Shown: positions 8,955-19,215, counted from the first letter of the stretch. The stretch: 64,000 nucleotides of DNA from Parvibaculum sp041688015 (GCA_041688015.1 JBDNIY010000009.1:124001-188000), one strand, 5' to 3'. Notes: generated by a model from the letters alone, not told the origin. A program made the numbers and translations.

Positions 8955-11201
8955 ATGACCACTTACGAAAATTTCAAATTCGACGTCGATGCTGATGGCA
9001 TCGCTCTCGCCGTCTGGGACATGCCGAACCGTTCGATGAACGTGCTGTCGCAAAGCTCCATGGCCGACATTGCCTCGATCATCGAAACCATCACGTCCGA
9101 TGACACCATCAAAGGCGCCATCATCACCTCGGGCAAACCCGCGTTCTGCGCCGGTGCCGACCTCTCCATGATGGGTGGTCAAGCGGGTGGCGGTGGCGAA
9201 GGCTCCAAGGAAGAGCGCGTCAAGGCGATGTATGAAGGCAACCTCGCTTTCAACATGCTGCTGCGTCGCCTCGAAACTTGTGGCAAGCCGATTGCCGCCG
9301 CCATCAATGGCGTGGCGCTCGGCGGTGGCCTCGAAGTGACGCTTGCCTGCCACTACCGCGTCGTCGCCGACAATCCAAAAATCCAGCTCGGCCTGCCCGA
9401 AGCCAAAGTCGGGCTCCTGCCCGGCGGCGGCGGTACGCAGCGCCTGCCACGCCTCATCGGGGCGGCTGCCGCTCTGCCGCTCATCTTGCAGGGCACTTCG
9501 CTCGATCCGCAGAAGGCGCTTGCCGCTGGCATCGTTCACGCGGTTGTTCCCGCCGATGGCCTCATTGACGCCGCCAAGGCATGGCTGAAAGAAGGCCTCG
9601 CCCAGCCGAAAGTGAAACTCGGCAAAAAGGGCCCGGAAGTCTATGCCATTGCCATCCAGCCGTGGGATCGTGAAGGCTATCGCATCCCCGGTGGCGGCCC
9701 GCATGACAAGTCCGGCGGTTCCACCTTCACCATCTCCAATGCGATGGTCCACAAGACCACGCATGGCAACTTTCCGGCGCAGCAATATGTTTTGGCTTGC
9801 GTCTATGAAGGCCTGCAAGTGCCGATAGAAGCTGGCATCCGCATCGAGACGCGCTACTTCACGAAGTTGCTGATGGACCCGCGTTCCAAGGCGATGATCC
9901 GCTCGCTCTTCCTGTCCATGCAGGAACTTGGCAAGGGCGCGCGTCGCCCCGTCAGTGTTGCGCCCTTCACCGTGAAGAAGCTCGGCATCCTCGGTGCCGG
10001 CATGATGGGGGCAGGCATCGCCTATGTCTCGGCGCAGGCTGGCATGGAGGTCGTGCTCCTCGACATGGATCAGGCCAACGCTGAAAAGGGCAAGACTTAC
10101 TCTGAAAAGCTCGTCGCCAAAGGCATCGAACGCGGCAAGACCACGAAAGACAAAGGCGCCGCCCTGCTTGCCCGTATCACGCCGACGACCAACTATGACG
10201 ATTTAAAAGATGCCGATCTCATCATCGAAGCGGTGTTTGAAAGCCGCGAGATCAAAGCCGAAGTCACCAAGAAGGCCGAGCCCATGCTCAACGCGAGCGG
10301 CGTTTATGGCTCGAACACCTCGACGCTGCCGATCACCGGTCTCGCCGAAGCGGCCAAAAAGCCTGAAGACTTCATCGGCATCCATTTCTTTTCGCCGGTG
10401 GACAAAATGCAGCTTGTCGAAATCATCATGGGCCAGCGCACCAGCCAAGAGACGCTTGCCAAGGCGATGGATTACGTCAAGCAGATCCGCAAGACGCCCA
10501 TCGTCGTTAATGACAGCCGTGGTTTTTATACCTCGCGCTGCTTTGGCACCTATGTCGGCGAAGGTCTCGCGATGCTTGCCGAGGGCATCAAGCCCGCCAT
10601 CATCGAAAATGTTGGCCGCATGACCGGCATGCCGATGGCCCCGCTCGCCCTCAACGATGAGGTCTCTCTCGACCTTGCCTATAAAGTGCGCGAGCAGACG
10701 AAAAAAGACTTGGGCGACAAATATGTGGCCAGCCCCGCCGACCCGCTGATCGAAAAAATGGTAGTCGAGCTTGGCCGTCTCGGCAAGAAAGCGGGCAAAG
10801 GTTTTTACGACTATCCCGCAGACGGTAAGAAAAAACTCTGGCCCGGCTTGGCCGAACTTGCCCGTACGCATAAGGACATCGACGACGTTGACGTCGAGGA
10901 GCTAAAAAAACGCTTCCTCTACATTCAAGCGCTCGAAGCGGCCCGCTGCTTTGAAGAAGGCGTCGTGACGGATGTGCGTGATGCAGATGTCGGCGCGATC
11001 ATCGGTTGGGGCTTTGCGCCTTGGTCGGGTGGCCCGCTTTCGCTGATCGACATGGTGGGTGTTAAAACCTTCGTCGAAACCTGCGACACGCTTGCGCAGA
11101 AATATGGCGAACGCTTCAAGCCCAATAAACTGCTGCGCGACATGGTCGATAAGGGCGACACGTTCTACGCACGCTTCGCACCCGAGAAAGCGGCGGCCTG
11201 A
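8955..11201 (+). CDS. Bifunctional enoyl-CoA hydratase / 3-hydroxyacyl-CoA dehydrogenase (FadB/FadJ type)
   Basis: 748 residues carrying out the two middle steps of beta-oxidation. The N-terminal crotonase domain (1-about 300) has the oxyanion-hole CAGADLSMM, the NGVALGGGLE segment and LGLPEAKVGLLPGGGG with the second acidic residue. The dehydrogenase domain begins near residue 341 with the NAD motif GILGAGMMGAGIA. It contains the catalytic His in GIHFFSPVDKM and ends in the 3HCDH C-terminal helical repeats. Length fits the family (about 715-750). It closes the merR-headed cluster; with the preceding thiolase it probably forms the trifunctional complex. Confidence 0.92.
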   Translation: MTTYENFKFDVDADGIALAVWDMPNRSMNVLSQSSMADIASIIETITSDDTIKGAIITSGKPAFCAGADLSMMGGQAGGGGEGSKEERVKAMYEGNLAFNMLLRRLETCGKPIAAAINGVALGGGLEVTLACHYRVVADNPKIQLGLPEAKVGLLPGGGGTQRLPRLIGAAAALPLILQGTSLDPQKALAAGIVHAVVPADGLIDAAKAWLKEGLAQPKVKLGKKGPEVYAIAIQPWDREGYRIPGGGPHDKSGGSTFTISNAMVHKTTHGNFPAQQYVLACVYEGLQVPIEAGIRIETRYFTKLLMDPRSKAMIRSLFLSMQELGKGARRPVSVAPFTVKKLGILGAGMMGAGIAYVSAQAGMEVVLLDMDQANAEKGKTYSEKLVAKGIERGKTTKDKGAALLARITPTTNYDDLKDADLIIEAVFESREIKAEVTKKAEPMLNASGVYGSNTSTLPITGLAEAAKKPEDFIGIHFFSPVDKMQLVEIIMGQRTSQETLAKAMDYVKQIRKTPIVVNDSRGFYTSRCFGTYVGEGLAMLAEGIKPAIIENVGRMTGMPMAPLALNDEVSLDLAYKVREQTKKDLGDKYVASPADPLIEKMVVELGRLGKKAGKGFYDYPADGKKKLWPGLAELARTHKDIDDVDVEELKKRFLYIQALEAARCFEEGVVTDVRDADVGAIIGWGFAPWSGGPLSLIDMVGVKTFVETCDTLAQKYGERFKPNKLLRDMVDKGDTFYARFAPEKAAA

Positions 11202-11306
11202 CAATGCTCGTCATGGCGAAGAATGCTGCGGTGTGGCAATCTATCCTGCTTCGGCAGGGCTAGATTGGTGCGCGCAGCCAGCTAGGTTCGAACCGTGTTA
11301 GCGAAA

Positions 11307-11954
11307 ATGCAGGTGGTTATGCAGTTGCGGGTCGTTCATTCCTTCTTTTTTCTTGTGATGATTTTAGCCATTGGCTATTCGTTGGGCGCGACCACCGCTG
11401 CCAAAGCCGACGATCTCCTGTGCGCTCATGCCCCGACGGGGTCGGTGCGGCCCGTGCCGCCGCCGTTCAATCTATGGCTCGTTGTGGTCTGTGCGCCGCA
11501 ATCTCAGGCCCTTGTGCCGGTCGAGGGTATGGCGTGGTTTACCCATGGCACAAAAAATCCTGTGTCCATTCTGGCTTTGCCACCCGGTGCGACACCCGTT
11601 CCCCGCAGCGCTGAATACAATCCCAGCTATGGCGTGCGGTTCAAGTCGCTCTTTGCTGCCGAGGTCAAGGGCGCCAAGCGTGATCGGATCATGGATATGC
11701 TGGACGAGCAGATCAAGCTGAGTGCGTCCGCGCTATCGTCAAGTAGCACCCGCCCGAAGCCCTTGCCGAAGGTCGATCACATCTTTCAGCTGGATGCTGT
11801 CAGCATCATCTACGACATGCGCTACAACATCTATTTTTATGTCGCTGGCGCGCGGCCTGTTGCAGGCATTGTCTGTGTCGATCAATGCAGCCGGTCACTC
11901 TTTTTTGATATTGTCTTAACAGGCAACGCAGACGCCTTCGAGGACCTGCCTTAG
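11307..11954 (+). CDS. Secreted protein of unknown function
   Basis: About 215 residues; an upstream in-frame GTG at 11295 is also possible. The first 40 residues form a signal peptide with a long hydrophobic core (FFFLVMILAIGYSL) and an Ala-Lys-Ala cleavage region. No catalytic motif was recognised. Two cysteines sit near the start of the mature part and two near the end (CVDQC), so disulfides are plausible. No neighbour on the same strand suggests a pathway. Confidence 0.55.
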   Translation: MQVVMQLRVVHSFFFLVMILAIGYSLGATTAAKADDLLCAHAPTGSVRPVPPPFNLWLVVVCAPQSQALVPVEGMAWFTHGTKNPVSILALPPGATPVPRSAEYNPSYGVRFKSLFAAEVKGAKRDRIMDMLDEQIKLSASALSSSSTRPKPLPKVDHIFQLDAVSIIYDMRYNIYFYVAGARPVAGIVCVDQCSRSLFFDIVLTGNADAFEDLP

Positions 11955-12002
11955 TTGGGAGCCATGCGGGGGGCATCAAGTAGGCAAGTCACACGGGCGC
12001 GC

Positions 12003-13520
12003 TCAGCTTGCGTTTGACAGGCTCAACACAAGTTTGGTAATTCCCTCGGCGCGCAATACTTCCTCATGCAGCTCGTCATTGCCGGTCTCGATCCGCGACA
12101 GGTCCACTACATCATTGACGACCGCGAGGAGATGCGTGCCTGATGCATTGATGTCATTGGCATATTCAATATATTTTTTGGCACCCAGCGGCCTGAACAC
12201 TTCAAGGCGCATTATTTCAGAAAAGCCGACCACGGCATTGAGCGGCGTGCGTAATTCATGGCTCATCGTCGCAATGAACTCAGACTTTGCACGCACGGAT
12301 TCTTCGGCGCGCACAATCGCTTGGCCCAGCGCATCAGCGCACTTAATCGCGCCGCTAAACATCGATTGGAGCGTGATGCCTGTCAGCGTCAGTCCCATAA
12401 GCAGGCAGAAAATTTGAAACGGCTCGCGCAGCAAGGTCACCGTGCCCGGCGGCAGGAAGGGCGTGACGAATAATGTAAAGATGCTGCACAGCGCGCAGAT
12501 GCCATACATGATTTTGTCGATGGTATGCGGGCGTCCGTTATGAAAGAGAGCGCAGGTAAAAGCGTAATAGGCCGCCGCGACCATGAAGAGCGAGAGATAC
12601 TCAAGATCATATTTGCGCGAGAGCGAAAAGCTTGGAAAATAGTCCCAGATCAAATTGCTGACCAGAAAGACGCGAAAACCAGATGCGCTGACCAGAAATG
12701 CAAACGGAATATAGCTCTTATTGGCCTTGACCTTTCGCCCAACCGCCAATGTTGCCAGGGAAACGAGCAGCGACAGGAAGATCAATGCCGTTGGTAGAGC
12801 CGTCGCTCGGCGCACGATACTGTGAGACGCTTGAGTGAATCGATCATAGGGACTGCGGGAATGCCCCCTTGCTTGTGGATATAGTTGGCGACCTGAATCA
12901 CAATCTTGAAATGCGTGGCGTCATTGGGCAGGGCAATGTCTGGTGCGGTCGGATTGGTGGCGATTCCATGTGTCGCATTCTTAGGATCGCCGTTGCGATA
13001 GAGCAGAACGGTCGTTTCGCTACGGCCAGCGAGTGACCGTATGGCATAGACCACAAATGTGGATCTTACAGTGCCCAGATGCAGCGCCAGCGAGTGTTCC
13101 TTGCGTGGCAGCCTCACACAGACAATAGGTCGCCACGCCATGTCCGCTTGAGATTTGGGTGGTGAACGACGGGCCCCAGACATTGGAAAGACTGACGGTT
13201 TTTGCCGCAGGCTCATGCCCGCCAAGATCGCATGTATTGTTGATGAAATCCGTGGGCGAAATAATCTTTCTACGGACAACCGTCCAACCCTCCTTAAGCA
13301 TTGTTGCGCCGTCGGCATCTATTTTATGCGATAGATCAATAGTCTTTGAGAGAGGGCCATCATGTGTATGAACAAATGAGGCTGGTGCTGCACAGAGCGC
13401 AAACACGAAAAAGATCGCCAGGCGCAATGCTGCGCCCAGCGCTCGGTGGCGTCGAGTTGCTGTGGCTAGGCTTTTTAGCCTACTGTCGCTTATGCTCTCG
13501 TGAGCCTGAAGCGGGTGCAT
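12003..13520 (-). pseudogene. Decayed 7TMR-DISM sensor histidine kinase (two frameshifts, no ATPase domain)
   Basis: Three successive minus-strand frames make up one protein. From ATG 13520 come a signal/membrane segment and the start of a 7TMR-DISMED2-like extracellular domain (SNVWGPSF, GHGVATY). Near 13116-13126 the frame shifts and continues as RLPRKEHSLALHLGTVRST... through FKIVIQVANYIHKQGGI, characteristic of that domain, until a stop at 12782. Near 12790-12815 a second shift leads to the 7TMR membrane domain and a HisKA segment with the phospho-acceptor His (EFIATMSHELRTPLNAVVGF). The frame stops at 12003 just after HisKA, so the HATPase domain is absent. Signalling as a kinase is not expected. 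Confidence 0.75.
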
Positions 13521-13655
13521 TAACGAACCTTTGCAAGACCTTACCGGTTGGATTAATCATTGAGACGGCAGCGCCGGAGCTTTAATCCTGATTGAGTTGG
13601 CCTCCATTGCCCCCTCTCTAGATCCGCCCCTCTCTAGACCCAAAGCGGCACACCG

Positions 13656-14081
13656 ATGATCCAGATCACGCCGACCCTCTCGATTTCGTCTTCCGAGCTC
13701 GGTTTGTCGTTCATTCGGGCAGGCGGTCCGGGCGGTCAGAATGTCAACAAAGTGGCGAGCGCCGTGCAACTTCGTTTTGATGTGCGCCGCTCGCCTTCGC
13801 TGCCCAGCGCCGTCAAGACGCGTCTGGAAAAGCTGGCAGGCTCGCGCCTAACGCTCGATGGCGTGATTGTCCTCACAGCGTCTCGGTTCAGGACGCAGGA
13901 GGCAAACCGCAAGGACGCCATCGCCCGTTTGGTGGCCCTCATCACACAAGCAGCGCAAAAGCCCATCTTCCGCGTCCCCACCCGCCCCACGCTTGGCGCG
14001 AAGAAACGCCGCCTCGAAAGCAAAACCAAACGCGGGGCCGTCAAGCGGCTGCGCGGACCGGCCTCCGATATGGATGGTTAA
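13656..14081 (+). CDS. arfB: Alternative ribosome-rescue factor / peptidyl-tRNA hydrolase ArfB
   Basis: 141 residues, class I release-factor-like hydrolase domain with the catalytic GGQ (residues 26-28, in AGGPGGQNVNK). There is no codon-recognition domain. The Arg/Lys-rich C-terminal tail (GAKKRRLESKTKRGAVKRLR) is the segment that enters the empty mRNA channel of stalled ribosomes in known ArfB/YaeJ. Size and layout match the family. It should free ribosomes stalled on mRNAs without stop codons. Single gene, no obvious operon. Confidence 0.9.
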   Translation: MIQITPTLSISSSELGLSFIRAGGPGGQNVNKVASAVQLRFDVRRSPSLPSAVKTRLEKLAGSRLTLDGVIVLTASRFRTQEANRKDAIARLVALITQAAQKPIFRVPTRPTLGAKKRRLESKTKRGAVKRLRGPASDMDG

Positions 14082-14203
14082 GCCTATCTGAACCAAAATG
14101 ACGATCAGGTTGGGCGCCCGCGCATCGGCGTCATTGGACAGCGCCCCTCCCACAACGCTACAAAGTGAGGCACAACAATCTAATCGCGGGGGCACGCGCA
14201 GCG

Positions 14204-15310
14204 ATGACGCAGGGCTATACTCTATACGGGGCGGAAGTCAGCTATTTCACGGGCAAGGTCCGCGCTTATCTGCGCTACAAGCGCATTCCTTTTTCCGAAG
14301 TTCTGAGCACGGGCGATGTTTATCGCCAGATCATCCTGCCGCGCGTCGGCTGGCCGGTGATCCCTGTCGTCGTGACGCCCGAAGACGAAACACTTCAGGA
14401 TTCAACCGACATCATTGATGAACTCGAACGCCGTTTTCCCGCCGCCCCGATCTACCCCACCAGCCCGCGTCAGCGCCTTGCCGCCCTTCTGCTCGAAGTT
14501 TATGGCGACGAATGGCTAAAGCTGCCTGCCATGCACTACCGCTGGAGCAAGAACTACGATTTCGCCATTTCCGAATTTGGCAAATTGCAATTGCCCGGTG
14601 GTTCGCCCGAAGCGCAATGGCAAGCAGGCCTCAAGATCGCCAAACCCTTTGCCGGGGCCCTGCCTGTTCTCGGTGTCACGCCCAAAACGGAAGCGGCCAT
14701 CGAAGCCTCATATGTGGCGTTGCTCGATGATCTCGACAAGCATTTTGCCAGTTACGAATTTCTCTTTGGCACCAAACCTTCCATCGGGGATTTCGGTCTA
14801 TACGGGCCGCTCTATGCCCATCTCTATCGTGACCCGGCCTCCGGCGATCTGATGAAGGCGCGTGCGCCCCATGTTACGCGCTGGGTTGAGCGCATGGCGA
14901 CACCACCAAATCCCAAAGGCGGCGAGTTTTTGGCGCGCGATGATGTGCCCGACACGCTGATCCCAGTGCTTGCTCGCATGATGCGCGAAATGATGCCAGA
15001 GCTTGTCTCAACCGCGCATCACCTGACGCAGTGGCTGGAGGCGAACCCAACATTGAAGGGGCAGGGTGCTGAGGTTCCTCGTGGGCTCGGCCTTCACGCC
15101 TTCACGCTTGAAGGCGTCACCGAAAATCGCGTCGTCTTCCCGTTTGAGCTTTGGATGTTGCAGCGTCCGCTCGATTTCATTGCCTCGCTGGAGCAAGACG
15201 ACAAATTGCGTGTGGTCGATATGCTGCAGCAGGCCGGTGGCGAAACTCTAATGGAGTTTCCCGCCTTCCCGCGCCTCACTCGCCGCAATTTCAAATTGGC
15301 TTTGGCCTGA
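14204..15310 (+). CDS. Glutathione S-transferase family protein
   Basis: 368 residues from ATG 14204 (a GTG at 14165 in frame is possible). The N-terminal thioredoxin-like GST domain starts YTLYGAEVSYFTGKVRAYL and contains the cis-Pro segment (WPVIPVVV) followed by the D-S-T-D-I helix start. The C-terminal helical domain is longer than in ordinary GSTs (about 220 aa), so the last 120 residues are an extra region. Substrate is not known; metabolism of hydrophobic electrophiles is a family-level guess. Convergent with the SDR gene that follows. Confidence 0.8.
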   Translation: MTQGYTLYGAEVSYFTGKVRAYLRYKRIPFSEVLSTGDVYRQIILPRVGWPVIPVVVTPEDETLQDSTDIIDELERRFPAAPIYPTSPRQRLAALLLEVYGDEWLKLPAMHYRWSKNYDFAISEFGKLQLPGGSPEAQWQAGLKIAKPFAGALPVLGVTPKTEAAIEASYVALLDDLDKHFASYEFLFGTKPSIGDFGLYGPLYAHLYRDPASGDLMKARAPHVTRWVERMATPPNPKGGEFLARDDVPDTLIPVLARMMREMMPELVSTAHHLTQWLEANPTLKGQGAEVPRGLGLHAFTLEGVTENRVVFPFELWMLQRPLDFIASLEQDDKLRVVDMLQQAGGETLMEFPAFPRLTRRNFKLALA

Positions 15311-15325
15311 CCTAGCGAACCCGAC

Positions 15326-16114
15326 CTAGCGCACCTGCCCGCCATCCACGACGAATATTTCGCCGGTGACAAAGCTCGCCCGCGGGCTAGCCAAAAACAC
15401 CGCCGCATCGGCGATTTCCTCGACCTTGCCAAAGCGGCGCAGCGCCACCTCGCGTTTGATCCAGCGCCCCCAAGCATCGGGGCGCTCGTTGACGCGCGCT
15501 TCCCAATCACCGTCCTTAAACAGAATGTTTCCCGGTGCAATCGCGTTGACCCGCACGCCATCTTTGCCGACCAGCTTGGCAAGCGATTTTGTCGTGTGGT
15601 TGATCCCGGCCTTGGTCGCTGAATAGGTGAGGGCTGTGCCCAGCGCATCAACGCCCGCAATGGACGAAATGAGAATGAGATTGGCGTCCACGCGCGCCTC
15701 TGCCGGATGCGCCAAAATGCGCTTCAGGGCTTCGCGTGCCAGATAGACCGCGCCGTAAAGGTTCTGTTTGACGTCGGCCTCCCAGTCTTCATCGCTTACG
15801 TCGATCCCCAGCGGCGCGCGACTAAGCCCTACATTGGCAATGGCACAATGAATGGGCCCAAGTTTTTTCTCTGTGGCGTCCAGCGCTTCGCCGATCACCT
15901 GCGATGATGTCATGTCGCCTGCAATGGTGATGATGTCGTCTTTTTTCGCACCTGCGCCTACAAGCAACGCTTGCGCCGCGTCGAGCGATGCTTCGCCACG
16001 CCCCGTCAGCGCGACTTTCGCGCCTTCCTTGACAAAAGCCTGCGCCATGCCTAGTCCAATCCCTCGGCTGGCCCCTGCGATGAAAACGATTTTGCCCTTG
16101 AGTTGCATGTCCAT
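15326..16114 (-). CDS. Short-chain dehydrogenase/reductase
   Basis: 262 residues from ATG 16114 (ribosome site GAGGAAG). Rossmann motif AGASRGIGLGMA near the N-terminus, the ANVG segment (NNAG equivalent), and the catalytic Ser-Tyr-Lys set with ISSIAG and YSATK. It ends FVTGEIFVVDGGQ, as in classical SDRs. NAD(P)-linked oxidation or reduction of an alcohol/ketone; substrate unknown. The acyl-CoA genes around it suggest a 3-hydroxyacyl or related lipid intermediate. Confidence 0.85.
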   Translation of the reverse strand: MDMQLKGKIVFIAGASRGIGLGMAQAFVKEGAKVALTGRGEASLDAAQALLVGAGAKKDDIITIAGDMTSSQVIGEALDATEKKLGPIHCAIANVGLSRAPLGIDVSDEDWEADVKQNLYGAVYLAREALKRILAHPAEARVDANLILISSIAGVDALGTALTYSATKAGINHTTKSLAKLVGKDGVRVNAIAPGNILFKDGDWEARVNERPDAWGRWIKREVALRRFGKVEEIADAAVFLASPRASFVTGEIFVVDGGQVR

Positions 16115-16253
16115 GACTGTTCTTCCTCGAAATGAATTTTGACGGCACATAGCAGGGCAAGGCGGACGCAACGTCAAGGGTGTGGACCTCGCCTTGTCGT
16201 CGCTTGCGCCATCGGCCTAGACTTGGACCAACAAAAACTTTGGGGAGGGTGAC

Positions 16254-17066
16254 ATGAAATACGAACAGATCACGTCCGAAAAGCGCGGGGCAGCCGCCCT
16301 CATCACATTGAACAGACCCGAAAAGCTCAACGCTTGGACACCGCAGATGGCGGACGAACTGGCCCATGCGATTGAGCAAGCCAATGCCGACCGCGATATT
16401 GCCGCGATTGTCATGACGGGTGCCGGGCGCGGCTTTTGCGCAGGCGCAGACGTGGATGCCGTCTTCAAGACACGCGCCGATGGGCGCGATCCGGGCGAAA
16501 ACACCGCAGGCGGTTCAGGCGGCATGCCCGCTCATGTCGATTGGATCAAGCTTGTCCGCGCATCCAAGCCCATGATCGCTGCCGTCAACGGCGTCGCCGT
16601 CGGCATCGGCGTCACTATGGTCTTGCCTTTCGACATCATCGTTGCAGCAGAGGAAGCAAGGTTTGGCCTCGTCTTTGTCAAAATGGGCATCGTGCCCGAG
16701 CTCGCCTCATCACATTTTCTGGTCAGCCGCATGGGCTGGGGGCAGGCGAGCGAAATGATGCTGACAGGCCGCCTTTATCCAGCTGCCGAAGCGCACGCCA
16801 AGGGCTTGTGTGAATATGTCGTGCCGCAATCAGCATTGCTCGACAAGGCCCTCGAACTGGCAAACCTAATCGGCGAAAACCCCTCCCGCCAGCTTCGCAT
16901 GACCAAGGCACTGCTCACCCAAAATGCCTGCACCACCGACCTTGACCAAGCCCAAAAGCTTGAAACCGACGCGCTTCAGGAATGTTGGACAACGCCCGAA
17001 CATCACGAAGCCATTGATGCTTTCCTCAACAAGCGCAAACCCGATTTCAAGAAGATCGCTTCATGA
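16254..17066 (+). CDS. Enoyl-CoA hydratase/isomerase family protein
   Basis: 270-residue crotonase. The first oxyanion element is GAGRGFCAGADVDA and the second NGVAVGIGVTM. The MGIVPELASS segment carries one acidic residue, while the first catalytic Glu position (after the GVAVGIG turn) is not acidic, so isomerase-like or other crotonase chemistry is possible. The ribosome site GGGGAGG is strong. Its stop overlaps the next start by 4 bp (ATGA), so translation is probably coupled to the hydrolase gene. Confidence 0.85.
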   Translation: MKYEQITSEKRGAAALITLNRPEKLNAWTPQMADELAHAIEQANADRDIAAIVMTGAGRGFCAGADVDAVFKTRADGRDPGENTAGGSGGMPAHVDWIKLVRASKPMIAAVNGVAVGIGVTMVLPFDIIVAAEEARFGLVFVKMGIVPELASSHFLVSRMGWGQASEMMLTGRLYPAAEAHAKGLCEYVVPQSALLDKALELANLIGENPSRQLRMTKALLTQNACTTDLDQAQKLETDALQECWTTPEHHEAIDAFLNKRKPDFKKIAS

Positions 17067-18238
17067 GCGCGCCAAAATACGACGTCGAGCGCATCCCGTT
17101 CTTTTTGCATTGGCAGGAAAAAGCAGCGTTTAAGGAAACCTATGCGGGCGCGCTCGATCAGATCGTGGTCGAAGGCCAATTCCTGAAGCCCAAAGGCTCA
17201 ACCTCCAAGACGATCGCCGTCTTCATGCATCCCACAGGCACAATGAACCTTCTGCCCATGCCGAACGCTTTGGCAGCGGCGGGGATTCCCTGTCTCACTT
17301 GCGCCAGTCGCTACCCGCATAATGATAGTGCGCTCATCATGGAAAAAGTGATCCTCGATCTGGGTCACTACATCCGCTACGCCAAGGAAAAACTCGGCTT
17401 TGAAAAAGTCATCCTTGCCGGTTGGTCCGGTGGCGGATCATTGTCGATGTTCTATCAGTCGCAAGCTGAAAAACCGTGGATCACGGCGACGCCTGCGGGC
17501 GATGCCGTCGATGTGGTCGGCGCCAAATTGCCCAAGGCCGACGCCGTGTTGCAGCTTGCCGCTCATGTCAGCCGTGCCATCATCTTGACCGAGTGGCTCG
17601 ACCCCTCGATCCGCGATGAGGCAAACCCTGATGACCGCATCGGTGAGCTTGATCTCTACGATCCGAAAAATCCCAACCAGCCGAAATTCACCGACGACTA
17701 TGTTGCCTATTTTCGTACCGCCCAGATCGCGCGGTCTCAAAAAATCGACAATTGGGTGAAGCAGAAACTCAGCGACCTGAAGCGTCAGGGCCGCACGAAC
17801 GAGGAATATGCCTTCGTCGTTCACGGTACCATGGCTGATCCGCGCTGGATGGATCCGACCATCGAACCCAATGACCGCAAGGGCCCAAACTGGTGCTTCA
17901 TGGGCGAACCCAAAATCGTCAACATGATGCCAGCGGGCCTTGCGCGCTATTGCTCGCTGCGCTCATGGTTGTCGCAATGGTCCTACGCCGAAAGCCGCGC
18001 TGATGGTCCCAAATGCGCGGGCGATGTTTCCGTGCCCATCTTGATCGTCCAGAACAGCGCCGACGATGGCTGCACGTCCAGCCACGCCGCCCGCCTGTTC
18101 GCAGGTGTACAGCATGACGACAAAGAATTTCATGAGATCAAGGGCGCGACGCATTACTATATTGGTCAACCCGACAAAATGGCCGAAGCGGTCGGCATCG
18201 TGAAAACATGGCTCGACAAAAAGGGCCTGCTTACCTGA
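17063..18238 (+). CDS. Alpha/beta hydrolase
   Basis: 391 residues, start overlapping the hydratase stop. The nucleophile elbow is GWSGGG with Ser122; a HPTGTMN stretch near residue 56 fits the oxyanion-hole position. The C-terminal part has ILIVQNSADDGC (acid) and KGATHYYIGQ (His). The central insert of about 150 residues is longer than in simple esterases. Ester or thioester hydrolysis of an unknown substrate, probably linked to the product of the coupled crotonase. Confidence 0.8.
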   Translation: MSAPKYDVERIPFFLHWQEKAAFKETYAGALDQIVVEGQFLKPKGSTSKTIAVFMHPTGTMNLLPMPNALAAAGIPCLTCASRYPHNDSALIMEKVILDLGHYIRYAKEKLGFEKVILAGWSGGGSLSMFYQSQAEKPWITATPAGDAVDVVGAKLPKADAVLQLAAHVSRAIILTEWLDPSIRDEANPDDRIGELDLYDPKNPNQPKFTDDYVAYFRTAQIARSQKIDNWVKQKLSDLKRQGRTNEEYAFVVHGTMADPRWMDPTIEPNDRKGPNWCFMGEPKIVNMMPAGLARYCSLRSWLSQWSYAESRADGPKCAGDVSVPILIVQNSADDGCTSSHAARLFAGVQHDDKEFHEIKGATHYYIGQPDKMAEAVGIVKTWLDKKGLLT

Positions 18239-18252
18239 TAGCCTCATTTAGA

Positions 18253-19215
18253 ATGCGAGTTCCTAATGAAAGTACGAGTAAGAGAGTGAATACAAGCGTG
18301 CCCTTGCGAGCGAGTGATGCCCAGCCCGAACGCCTCGAAATGGCGTTGGGCGATGACGCAGTCTCCTATTTGGAATGGAAGGGCGCAAAGCCTCAGCCCG
18401 TTCTGCATTTCGCTCATGCCAATGGCTTCAACGCCATGACCTATCGCCATTTGCTTACGCCGCTCTCGTCGCATTTTCATATTCGCGCTTGGGACGCGCG
18501 CGGCCACGGGCTGTCGCGTCTGCCCGCCGATCCCGCTGCACTGAGAGATTGGTACATCTACCGCGATGATCTCATCGCCTTTCTTGAGCCACTGGTGGCT
18601 GAACAGGGCGGCCCGGTTCTGCTTGCCGGTCATTCCATGGGCGGCACCACCAGCTTGATGGTTGCCGCCGAGCGCCCTGATCTAGTGCGCGGGCTCATCC
18701 TCATTGACCCGGTCATGGTGCCGCGCGCCGCGCGTTGGATGATGATGTTCTATCGCCTAACCGGCCGCAAAGGCGGACCGTTGTCACTGGCCGATGGCGC
18801 TGAGCGTCGCCGGGCCGTCTTTGCAGACCGCGCTACCATGGCCGCAGGCTATAAAGGGCGCGGTGCTTTTCGCTCTTGGCCTGAAGAGATGATCGCCGAT
18901 TATGTCGAAGGCGGCACCGTGCCACTCGCCGATGGTCAGATCGGCCTTGCCTGCGCGCCAGCCTGGGAGGCCGCTAATTTCCGCAGCCACGGCCATGACA
19001 TTTGGGCAGCGGTCGAAAAGCTCACCGTGCCTCTGACCCTCATTTATGCGGGGCCCACCACCACCTGCCGCACGCCGGGGCCAGAGCGTCTTTATGCACG
19101 CGATCCCAAGGCGACCCTCTTGCGCATCGGCCAAGCCTCGCATTTCATTCCGATGGAATTTCCCGACATCGTGCGCCGTGAAATGCTGGCGCTCGACGCG
19201 CGTACCAGCAGTTAG
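18253..19215 (+). CDS. Alpha/beta hydrolase
   Basis: About 320 residues. Start uncertain: ATG 18208, ATG 18253 and GTG 18277 are all in frame, none with a strong ribosome site; 18253 avoids overlap with the preceding gene. HGFN-type oxyanion segment (FAHANGFN), DARGHG turn, nucleophile Ser128 in AGHSMGG and a C-terminal His (GQASHFIPME). Resembles small-molecule esterases/lactonases. Third gene of the hydratase-hydrolase group; its 3' end overlaps the convergent dehydrogenase gene by 4 bp. Confidence 0.8.
   Translation: MRVPNESTSKRVNTSVPLRASDAQPERLEMALGDDAVSYLEWKGAKPQPVLHFAHANGFNAMTYRHLLTPLSSHFHIRAWDARGHGLSRLPADPAALRDWYIYRDDLIAFLEPLVAEQGGPVLLAGHSMGGTTSLMVAAERPDLVRGLILIDPVMVPRAARWMMMFYRLTGRKGGPLSLADGAERRRAVFADRATMAAGYKGRGAFRSWPEEMIADYVEGGTVPLADGQIGLACAPAWEAANFRSHGHDIWAAVEKLTVPLTLIYAGPTTTCRTPGPERLYARDPKATLLRIGQASHFIPMEFPDIVRREMLALDARTSS

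Noticed and set aside
8892..9818. 308-codon minus-strand ORF
   Set aside because: Antisense to the FadB-type gene; such long shadows are common in GC-rich genes.
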